DNA of 5,612 nt from Selenomonadaceae bacterium (GTDB lineage: Bacteria > Bacillota > Negativicutes > Selenomonadales > Selenomonadaceae). Location: contig JAEERZ010000156.1 in the NCBI GenBank assembly GCA_016286075.1, positions 1-5,612 of the forward strand, given 5' to 3'. Below, in pieces: positions 1-4,353 of this stretch (the stretch's first letter is position 1; each line of letters opens with the position of its first letter). Under the pieces are notes generated by a model. That model searched no databases. It saw only the letters and a program-made list of their open reading frames with translations, and was not told where the DNA came from. Position numbers and translations under genes: made by a program.

Positions 1-1
1 G

Positions 2-1504
2 GGCGATATCACCGCGAAGGAAATTTCCGTCAGCTTCGCCGATATCTCCAAGATCTACAACGGCACGACAGACGCGACGGCGGGCGCGGGCACGCTTACG
101 GGCGTGATCGATGACGACGAGGGCAAGGTGTCGGTGACGGTGACGGGGACGGCGACCTACGACACAAAGAACGCCGGAACAAACAAGCAGGTCAATTATA
201 CGGGCGTGACGCTGCCGGGCGCCGAAAAGGACAATTACACGATTGCCTCCACTGCCACGGGCAAAGGATCGATTGCGGCAAAGCTCCTGACCGTGACCTT
301 CGACGATATTTCCAAGACTTACGACGGCACCACGACCGCCACGGCGGGCGAGGGCGCACTGTCGGGCGTCGAGACCGTTGACGTGGGCAAAGTGTCCGTT
401 TCGGCAACCGCCGCCTACGTGGACAAGAACGCGGGCACGGACAAGCAGGTGGATTATACGGGCGTGACGCTTTCCGGCAACGAGGCGGGAAACTATACGA
501 TTGCCGCTGCCGCCACGGGCAAAGGAGCCATCGAAAAAGCGAACGTGACGTTTACCGCGGCGGATGGATATTCCCGCGAATACGACGGCACCACGGACGC
601 GACGGGCGCGGCGCTCTTTATCTCCTCGGGCAAGATATTCACGGGCGACAGCTACAGCGGTGGCGTCTTCGCCTTCACGGACAAGAACGCGGGCGAAAAC
701 AAGCCGCTGACGGTCGGGAGCGTAACGATTACCGACGGCAACAACGGCGAGAATTACAATGTGACGTATCAGAACGGCACGGGCGACGTTACCCGCAAAG
801 CGCTTTCTCTCGTGGCGACGCCCCAGACCATCACCGAAGGCGAGGCGCCGCCGACCTTCACGGGCGACGTGACGGGCTTCGTGACCGGCGACGGGCTGGA
901 AGCAAGCGACGCGCTGACTTTCGGCGCGGACGCGAATGCAAAGACGGCGGGCGTCTATGCCGTCACCGGCACGCTGAACGGCGAGGTCAGCGGCGACTAC
1001 GGGCTGAACTACACCTTCTCCAACGCGGCGAGCAACGCTACGGCCTTCACCATCGAGGCAAAACAAGTGACGCCGCAGGAGATCGTCGCCGACAACGTCT
1101 CCGATCCGGGCGCAGCGCAGGAATACACGAACGTCGTAGGCTCGATCAACAGCGGCGCATCGACGGCCATGCCGACCACGGGCGCGACAGGCGAGACGCA
1201 GGGCGCGGCAACGCAGAAGCAATCCGGCGGCGAAGCGCAGCAGCCGAATGAAAATCCACCCCAGCAGCAGACGACGGGCGGACAGATTGCCGCGGGCAAG
1301 CAGGAGACACAGCTGGGCATCACGTACACCGACATCAATATGCCGGAGTCCATGAGCGTTGAGGCGCTGGCGACGTCGCTGAACGGCGGCGCGACGGCAA
1401 CGACGCCAAATAACGCGGGCGGAGAGGCGACGCAGAACGGCCCGGCGACGGAACCGACGAGCACGGAACCTGCGTCGAACGGGGAAAGCGACGAGGAGGC
1501 GTAA
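2..1504 (+). CDS. C-terminal part of a large secreted YDG/MBG-repeat adhesin (TpsA-like exoprotein), 5' truncated
   Basis: The frame is open from base 2 to a TAA at 1502-1504, giving 500 visible codons; the true start and any signal peptide or TPS (hemagglutinin-like) domain lie upstream. The ATG at 104 is not the start: it falls inside the first repeat, and homologous repeat sequence precedes it in phase. Seen: three tandem YDG units (17-280, 281-535, 536-796) with motifs such as YDGTTxAT, KNAGTxKQVxYTGVTL and NYTIAxxATGKG; one related MBG-like unit (797-1060, TITEGEAPPTFTGDVTGF); then a low-complexity tail rich in Gln, Thr, Gly and Asn, ending in an acidic SDEEA. There is no LPxTG anchor, no autotransporter barrel and no cysteine. 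In known families these repeats form stalks of secreted filamentous-hemagglutinin-like adhesins. The TpsB-type transporter immediately downstream supports a two-partner secretion substrate. The adhesin role is inferred. Confidence 0.85.
   Translation, partial: GDITAKEISVSFADISKIYNGTTDATAGAGTLTGVIDDDEGKVSVTVTGTATYDTKNAGTNKQVNYTGVTLPGAEKDNYTIASTATGKGSIAAKLLTVTFDDISKTYDGTTTATAGEGALSGVETVDVGKVSVSATAAYVDKNAGTDKQVDYTGVTLSGNEAGNYTIAAAATGKGAIEKANVTFTAADGYSREYDGTTDATGAALFISSGKIFTGDSYSGGVFAFTDKNAGENKPLTVGSVTITDGNNGENYNVTYQNGTGDVTRKALSLVATPQTITEGEAPPTFTGDVTGFVTGDGLEASDALTFGADANAKTAGVYAVTGTLNGEVSGDYGLNYTFSNAASNATAFTIEAKQVTPQEIVADNVSDPGAAQEYTNVVGSINSGASTAMPTTGATGETQGAATQKQSGGEAQQPNENPPQQQTTGGQIAAGKQETQLGITYTDINMPESMSVEALATSLNGGATATTPNNAGGEATQNGPATEPTSTEPASNGESDEEA
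17..796 (+). repeat. Three tandem YDG-type repeats within the adhesin
   Basis: The in-frame units are 17-280 (88 codons), 281-535 (85 codons) and 536-796 (87 codons). Units 1 and 2 are close copies, sharing ADIS/DDIS-K-x-Y-x-G-TT near the start, then KNAGT, YTGVTL, NYTIA and ATGKG. Unit 3 is diverged but keeps YDGTTDAT and KNAGENK. The MBG-like unit that follows (797-1060) is also 88 codons long, so the stalk has a steady period of about 87 residues. Similar repeats probably continue upstream of the window. Confidence 0.85.
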
Positions 1505-1516
1505 ACAGCATAAAAA

Positions 1517-1546
1517 CTGCCCGCAGACGTTTCCATCTGCGGGCAG
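1517..1546 (+). terminator. Perfect 11-bp hairpin after the adhesin gene (possible terminator)
   Basis: CTGCCCGCAGA (1517-1527) pairs perfectly with TCTGCGGGCAG (1536-1546) around an 8-base loop, 12 bases after the adhesin stop codon. Position and stability fit a terminator. The downstream tail on the plus strand (AAGTTATGTCTTG) is poor in T. On the minus strand the hairpin is followed by TTTTTA (from 1516-1511), so it is a better intrinsic terminator in that direction. It may act in both directions or only protect the 3' end. Confidence 0.6.
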
Positions 1547-1563
1547 AAGTTATGTCTTGCGAG

Positions 1564-1691
1564 AACTCCCTCCGGCGGTGGATTGAATTACTCCCTCCGC
1601 CCTTCGGGCACCTCCCGCAGAGAGGGAGGCAAGTATCGCCCCCCTCATTGAGGGGGGGGGGTGGCATGCCGAAGGCATGACGGGGGGAGTT
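1564..1691. repeat. Palindromic intergenic element with terminal inverted repeats (MITE/REP-like), copy 1
   Basis: The ends are AACTCCCTCCG (1564-1574) and CGGGGGGAGTT (1681-1691), inverted repeats with one mismatch. Inside are further palindromes: CTCCCTC...GAGGGAG, CCCCCCTCATTGAGGGGGG, and CATGCC-GAA-GGCATG, the last followed by ACGG. No reading frame with coding character is seen. The layout (nested hairpins, then TGACGG, then GAG) recurs in the element at 3515-3680, so the two belong to one family. Known parallels are small non-autonomous palindromic repeats scattered between genes. The family assignment is inferred from only these two copies. Confidence 0.6.
1652..1661 (+). repeat. Homopolymeric G10 tract
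   Basis: Ten consecutive G lie inside the palindromic element, facing a C6 run at 1639-1644, about 160 bases before the transporter start. Tracts of this length are prone to slippage. It lies outside any visible promoter spacer or reading frame, so an effect on expression is only a possibility. Confidence 0.9.
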
Positions 1692-1819
1692 TCAAGAAAA
1701 CAGTGTTTTCGAGACCCCTTTCATACTACTCTTCGACTATAAAATCTAAGATTTCTAACAGTGATTCGTATCTCTTAGCGTTTCCTCTATTCTTTGTAAT
1801 TTTGGAGGTTTAACACAAT
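1692..1819 (+). promoter_or_regulatory. AT-rich upstream region, palindrome and ribosome binding site of the transporter gene
   Basis: Base composition turns sharply AT-rich here. A perfect 15-base palindrome, GAAAACAGTGTTTTC (1696-1710), could be an operator or a small hairpin. Candidate -10 boxes are TATAAA (1738-1743), with no good -35, and TATTCT (1788-1793), with a weak TTCGTA 17 bases upstream; neither is convincing. The ribosome binding site GGAGGT (1804-1809) lies 10 bases before the ATG at 1820 and fixes that start. With the hairpin at 1517-1546, this suggests that the transporter can be transcribed separately from the adhesin. Confidence 0.45.
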
Positions 1820-3451
1820 ATGATTCGCAGATTTTCTTATATCGGCAGCTTTGTTTTAGCCGCCGCCCTGTTTTCTCCCGTCCTCGCTCTTGCCGCGCCT
1901 GCGGTGCCCGCTCCGGCGGGGACTGTCGGCAGCGAGCGGCCCGCGAGGGACGCGGAGATTTCCGACCAGACGGGCGCGCCGCAGGGAAGCGCGGCGGAGG
2001 CGCGGTTCACGCTGTCGGAGATTCGCGTCGAGCATGAGGGGATGAAGCTTTCCGACGAGAAGATGGCGGAGCTTTCCGCGCGGTTCGTCGGGCGTGAGAT
2101 TACGGGGACGGCGCTGGGCGATCTTTTGGCGGGGCTGACGAATTACGCCCGCGCCCACGGGTATCCGACGGCGGCGGCGTTCATCCCGGAGCAGACGGCG
2201 GTGGACGGGCGGCTTTTGATTCGCATGATGCCGGGACGGGTCGGCAAGATCACGGTGCAAAACGAGAGCCGTCTTTCCGACGAGGTGGCGAACGGAATCC
2301 TCGCGCGGCTGAAGGAGAAGGAGATTATCCGCACGAAGGATTTGGAGTCGGCGCTGCATCTCCTGGACGATCTCAGCGGCGTCCACGCGGCGGGCGTGCT
2401 TTCAGCGGGGCGCGGGGTCGGCGAGACGGATTTGCTGGTGAAGATTACGAACGACAAGCCCGTGACGGGAATCGTTTACGCGGAGAATTACGGCAGCGAG
2501 TCGACGGGCCGATACCGCTACGGGCTTTCGGCGTCGCTGGAGAACGTGGGCAATGTGGGCGGCAGGCTGACGGTGGGCGGCATGATCTCGAACGGCAAGC
2601 AGCACGCCTACAGCATCGGCTATGAGATGCCGGTGGGTCACAGCGCGACGAAGCTCGGGATCGGGTATTCGCGGTCGGATTACGAGCTGGGCAGTATTTT
2701 CAGCCAGCTCGGCGCGGAGGGCATAGCGCACACTTACAGCTTTTGGGGCGAGACGCCGCTCTGGAAGGCGTCGAGGAGCGCACTGGCCGTGACGTACGGG
2801 TTCGATTACCGGAATATCACCGACGAGATGCTGGGCTTCAACTGGAAGAAGCACAGCGCGTCGTGGCACGCGGGGCTTTCCGGCATGGGCCGCGGCGAGG
2901 GGTCGTATCTTTCGTACCGTGTGGAGCTGCGGCAGGGAACCGTGACGGCGGATTCGGATCTCGCGCGGCAGATCGGCGAGGACGGGCGCACGCTGGGCGG
3001 GTTCTGGAAGGGGACGCTGGACGTCACGGCGGTGCAGGGTCTCGGCCACAGCACGGATATCCTGCTGAAGGCGCAGGGGCAGAAAGCGAGCCGAAATCTC
3101 GACAGTTCGGAGGAGATCTACCTCGGCGGCGCGCGGGGCGTCCGCGCGTATCCGCAGGGCGAGGCGTCGGGCGACGAGGGCGTGCTTTCGACGCTGGAGC
3201 TTCGCTATCATACGCCGCTCCCCGGGCTGACGCTTTCCACGTATCTCGACGCGGGCTGCGTGACCGTGACGAAGGACGGGGACGGCGGCAGCGAGAGCCT
3301 GAAGGGCTGGGGCATCGCGGCGACGTACAGCAAAGAGAACGACTGGTATGCGCGGGTGGACTACGCGCGGCGCATCGGCTCGCCGGAGATCATGAGCGAG
3401 GACGCGCAGAGCAGGGACCGGTTCTGGTTCTTCGTGGGAAAGATGTTTTGA
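1820..3451 (+). CDS. ShlB/FhaC/HecB-family two-partner secretion transporter (TpsB), outer membrane
   Basis: This 543-residue protein has the usual length and layout of TpsB transporters, Omp85-superfamily proteins that move a partner exoprotein across the outer membrane. Seen: a signal peptide at residues 1-25 (MIRR, then a hydrophobic stretch ending SPVLALA); a Pro/Ala-rich linker; a first POTRA domain at about 62-140, including GYPTAAAFIPEQ and DGRLLIRMMPGRVGKI; a second at about 141-212; then a beta-barrel at about 213-543 starting near VYAENYGSESTGRYRYG. The conserved loop-6 motif is GVRAYPQGEASGDEG, with VRAY at 441-444 in place of the VRGY of FhaC. The chain ends in aromatic-rich FWFFVGKMF, with the terminal Phe expected of an outer-membrane barrel. 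GGAGGT before the ATG supports the start. The adhesin upstream (stop at 1504) is the natural substrate; the pairing is inferred from position. Confidence 0.93.
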   Translation: MIRRFSYIGSFVLAAALFSPVLALAAPAVPAPAGTVGSERPARDAEISDQTGAPQGSAAEARFTLSEIRVEHEGMKLSDEKMAELSARFVGREITGTALGDLLAGLTNYARAHGYPTAAAFIPEQTAVDGRLLIRMMPGRVGKITVQNESRLSDEVANGILARLKEKEIIRTKDLESALHLLDDLSGVHAAGVLSAGRGVGETDLLVKITNDKPVTGIVYAENYGSESTGRYRYGLSASLENVGNVGGRLTVGGMISNGKQHAYSIGYEMPVGHSATKLGIGYSRSDYELGSIFSQLGAEGIAHTYSFWGETPLWKASRSALAVTYGFDYRNITDEMLGFNWKKHSASWHAGLSGMGRGEGSYLSYRVELRQGTVTADSDLARQIGEDGRTLGGFWKGTLDVTAVQGLGHSTDILLKAQGQKASRNLDSSEEIYLGGARGVRAYPQGEASGDEGVLSTLELRYHTPLPGLTLSTYLDAGCVTVTKDGDGGSESLKGWGIAATYSKENDWYARVDYARRIGSPEIMSEDAQSRDRFWFFVGKMF

Positions 3452-3507
3452 GAGGGAAGAGGGAAGAGTTAAGAGTGGAGAGTGGAGTTAGGAGTTAGGA
3501 GTTAGGA
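3452..3507 (+). repeat. Phased array of eight heptamers directly after the transporter stop codon
   Basis: Starting at the first base after the TGA, the sequence divides without a gap into eight 7-mers: GAGGGAA twice, GAGTTAA once, GAGTGGA twice, GTTAGGA three times, followed by GTGAACG before the next element. Neighbouring units are exact or near copies, which suggests slippage or stepwise duplication. The units are purine-rich and have no coding character. Heptanucleotide arrays of this kind are known between genes in cyanobacteria; function is unknown. Confidence 0.85.
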
Positions 3508-3514
3508 GTGAACG

Positions 3515-3680
3515 AACCTTTGCCTTCCCCGATGGGGCGCAACATGCCGGTGGCATGTTGCGGGCAGCCCGTAGGGCTGACGGATGAGGTTCTGAAGCGC
3601 ATCGGATAACACAAGCGCAACGTCGCAAGACCTCACCCCCCGCCTGCGGCGGTACCCTCCCCATAGGGGAGGGCAAGGTT
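3515..3680. repeat. Palindromic intergenic element with terminal inverted repeats (MITE/REP-like), copy 2
   Basis: The ends AACCTTTGCCTTCCCC (3515-3530) and GGGGAGGGCAAGGTT (3666-3680) are imperfect inverted repeats. Inside are a perfect 10-bp stem GCAACATGCC/GGCATGTTGC with a 3-base loop (3539-3561), a 6-bp stem CAGCCC/GGGCTG (3565-3579) followed by ACGGATGAGGT, a 5-bp stem CCGCC/GGCGG (3640-3652), and a perfect 8-bp stem CCCTCCCC/GGGGAGGG (3655-3673). A degraded partial unit (CTCCTCATAGAGGAAGGCAA) follows at about 3692-3711. No transposase is visible, so the element would be non-autonomous. It shares the hairpin-plus-TGACGG layout with copy 1. Confidence 0.65.
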
Positions 3681-3734
3681 ACGGCATATCGCTCCTCATA
3701 GAGGAAGGCAATATAGCATTTTTCTCCGACCTAT

Positions 3735-3742
3735 GCTATACT
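3735..3742 (+). promoter_or_regulatory. Extended -10 promoter candidate
   Basis: TGCTATACT (3734-3742) is an extended -10 box (TGn plus TATACT, five of six matches to TATAAT). No good -35 lies 16-18 bases upstream, which extended -10 promoters can tolerate. Transcription would begin near 3749 and run into the strong terminator at 3793-3836. Confidence 0.4.
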
Positions 3743-3748
3743 CACATC

Positions 3749-3830
3749 AATCGAGGAATTCAAATCATCGTCCGGCAGATGGTCAACTGTCGGACAAACA
3801 AAGAAACCTCCCGCAAGGGAGGCTTTTTTG
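3749..3830 (+). ncRNA. Possible short RNA of about 80 nt between an extended -10 and a terminator
   Basis: If the extended -10 at 3734-3742 is active, the product would be about 80 nt. It would contain a hairpin GTCCGGCAG/CTGTCGGAC (3770-3778 with 3787-3795, one G-U pair, 8-base loop) and then the intrinsic terminator. The hairpin shares bases 3793-3795 with the outer part of the terminator stem but leaves its core intact. No convincing peptide is encoded: a 20-codon frame from ATG 3779 has its nearest Shine-Dalgarno-like GAGGA about 20 bases away. It could equally be just the 3' end of transcription from the transporter gene. Confidence 0.3.
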
Positions 3831-3836
3831 TTTGTC
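3793..3836. terminator. Strong bidirectional intrinsic terminator
   Basis: The core is CCTCCC-GCAA-GGGAGG (3807-3822), followed on the plus strand by CTTTTTTGTTTGTC. The flanks extend the stem: GACAAACAAA (3793-3802) pairs with TTTGTTTGTC (3827-3836), giving about 20 paired positions with one G-U and one mismatch. On the minus strand the same core is followed by TTTCTTTGTTTG. It can therefore end transcription from the transporter side and also end the toxin mRNA arriving from the right. It insulates the antitoxin promoter, whose -35 starts two bases later. Confidence 0.9.
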
Positions 3837-3837
3837 G

Positions 3838-3867
3838 TTGACAAACGCTGAACGAAAACATTATAAT
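3838..3867 (+). promoter_or_regulatory. Perfect-consensus sigma-70 promoter of the putative antitoxin RNA
   Basis: The -35 box TTGACA (3838-3843) and the -10 box TATAAT (3862-3867) both match consensus at all six positions, with an 18-base spacer. The expected start is near 3874. No open reading frame with a ribosome binding site follows; the next signal is a terminator ending at 3968. A perfect promoter in front of a short non-coding stretch is typical of constitutive antisense RNAs. Confidence 0.88.
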
Positions 3868-3873
3868 AAAGAC

Positions 3874-3968
3874 AAAGAAAAGGCGCTGCCGGTAAACGGT
3901 CAGCCCCAAAGAATACGATCAGAATGACCGCTTGTGTTGGGGAACTTGGGCGGTCATTTCTGATTTTT
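3874..3968 (+). ncRNA. Putative type I antitoxin antisense RNA, about 95 nt
   Basis: The ends are set by the consensus promoter (start near 3874) and an intrinsic terminator (T-tract 3964-3968). The 5' part can form a small bulged hairpin around GTAAA (about 3883-3905); the 3' part is the terminator hairpin with an 18-base loop. The whole RNA is antisense to the 3' region of the minus-strand toxin transcript: its last 15 bases cover the toxin stop codon and final four codons, and the rest would pair with the toxin 3' UTR if that mRNA runs to the terminator at 3793-3836. This matches the convergent, 3'-overlapping layout known for TxpA/RatA and BsrG/SR4. In those families the antisense RNA triggers mRNA decay or blocks translation. 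The RNA itself is inferred, not observed. Confidence 0.72.
3918..3968 (+). terminator. Intrinsic terminator of the antitoxin RNA, overlapping the toxin stop codon
   Basis: ATCAGAATGACCGC (3918-3931) pairs with GCGGTCATTTCTGAT (3950-3964), 14 base pairs with one bulged base, around an 18-base loop (TTGTGTTGGGGAACTTGG). TTTTT (3964-3968) follows on the plus strand. The minus strand lacks a T-tract after the hairpin, so the terminator is directional. The toxin stop codon (3954-3956 on the plus strand) lies inside the stem. Confidence 0.85.
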
Positions 3969-4049
3969 GTGGGAAGAACCCATCATATAGCCGAGCGAGA
4001 AAACTGCGACTGTGAAACTCGCCACAGATAAAAATTCAATCACGCTCAT
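3954..4049 (-). CDS. 31-residue membrane peptide, putative holin-like type I toxin
   Basis: This minus-strand gene starts at ATG 4049-4047 and ends at TGA 3956-3954. The start is chosen because AGGAGGG (4062-4056) lies at ideal distance; the same frame is open as far as 4502, but that extension runs antisense to the peptidase gene and looks non-coding. The peptide begins MSVIEFL, has one hydrophobic segment (about residues 4-24) and a polar, basic tail SSHKNQK. The short N-terminus with Glu5, single helix and basic tail resemble the Firmicutes holin-like toxin family (Hol_Tox; TxpA-like peptides begin MSxxEAL). Those peptides act on the cytoplasmic membrane when their antisense RNA is lost. 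The convergent antisense RNA at its 3' end supports this reading. Alternatively it is a small membrane protein of another role. Toxicity is inferred. Confidence 0.72.
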   Translation of the reverse strand: MSVIEFLSVASFTVAVFSLGYMMGSSHKNQK

Positions 4050-4084
4050 AGGCAGCCCTCCTTTCTTCCATGATGAGAGGGCAT
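4046..4084 (-). CDS. 12-codon leader ORF overlapping the toxin start (ATGA), possible translational coupler
   Basis: On the minus strand GGAGGG (4095-4090) stands five bases before ATG 4084-4082. The frame reads MPSHHGRKEGCL and stops at TGA 4048-4046, so stop and toxin ATG overlap as ATGA. The toxin Shine-Dalgarno lies inside this frame. A 6-bp stem (GCCCTC from 4082-4077 with GAGGGC from 4060-4055) would mask the toxin ribosome binding site until the leader is translated. The leader's own Shine-Dalgarno can pair in a local hairpin (CCCTC/GAGGG, 4103-4090). The layout recalls mok/hok, although the sequences are unrelated. The frame is very short and could be chance. Confidence 0.4.
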   Translation of the reverse strand: MPSHHGRKEGCL

Positions 4085-4143
4085 CAGCGCCCTCCGGAGA
4101 GGGACCGACCGCTACCGTTATTGGCAAACACCTTTTCGGGGCA

Positions 4144-4172
4144 ATTATGGCATACACGTTCGGGAAACGCAA
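4144..4172 (-). promoter_or_regulatory. Promoter of the toxin transcript
   Basis: Reading the minus strand, TTGCGT (4172-4167) and CATAAT (4149-4144) are separated by 17 bases, and TGC directly before the -10 makes it an extended -10. The expected start is near 4137, giving a leader of about 88 nt before the toxin ATG and a transcript of roughly 340 nt to the terminator at 3793-3836. The -10 matches five of six bases and the -35 three of six, so it should be weaker than the perfect antitoxin promoter, as expected for such pairs. Confidence 0.6.
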
Positions 4173-4245
4173 GAAACGCACCAATCGGCGTCGAAGCCGC
4201 CGGGGGTATTTTCGATGTCCCGAAAATCGAAGAATGGATGAACCG

Positions 4246-4286
4246 CGCCTCGGCAAAAATTGCGCCGGGGCGTTTTTCATTTTTCC
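4246..4286 (+). terminator. Plus-strand intrinsic terminator upstream of the peptidase gene
   Basis: CGCCTCGGC (4246-4254) pairs with GCCGGGGCG (4264-4272), nine pairs with one G-U, around a 9-base loop. TTTTTCATTTTTCC follows. It isolates the peptidase from plus-strand transcription through the toxin locus. No plus-strand gene is convincing between 3970 and 4246, so what it terminates is unclear; a second small palindrome, ATTTTCG/CGAAAAT (4208-4227), lies just upstream. Confidence 0.75.
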
Positions 4287-4309
4287 TCCATGCGGTTTTC
4301 GCGCCATTG

Positions 4310-4353
4310 TGCTATGATGATGAACGAACTTTAAGAGACGGAGGGGATCATCC
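4310..4353 (+). promoter_or_regulatory. Extended -10 promoter and ribosome binding site of the peptidase gene
   Basis: TGCTATGAT (4310-4318) is an extended -10 (TATGAT, five of six matches) without a clear -35. Transcription would begin near 4325. The ribosome binding site GGAGGGG (4340-4346) lies seven bases before ATG 4354. Together with the terminator at 4246-4286, this indicates that the peptidase starts its own transcription unit. Confidence 0.6.

Noticed and set aside
104..106. ATG at 104 as the start of the adhesin gene
   Set aside because: The same frame is open to base 2 and codes for the beginning of the first YDG repeat, so this Met is internal.
1009..1667. Minus-strand frames of 175 and 110 codons over the end of the adhesin gene
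   Set aside because: They are antisense to the repeat and tail region and to the palindromic element, with no ribosome binding site.
2743..3498. 251-codon plus-strand frame and several long minus-strand frames within the transporter gene
   Set aside because: These are GC-rich shadow frames with biased Arg/Ala composition; the transporter frame has a signal peptide, POTRA domains and the VRAY motif.
3452..3680. CRISPR array
   Set aside because: The heptamers are contiguous without spacers, and the hairpins of the following element are not equally spaced direct repeats.
3733..3927. 64-codon plus-strand frame
   Set aside because: It runs through a strong terminator and through both boxes of the consensus promoter, and lacks a ribosome binding site.
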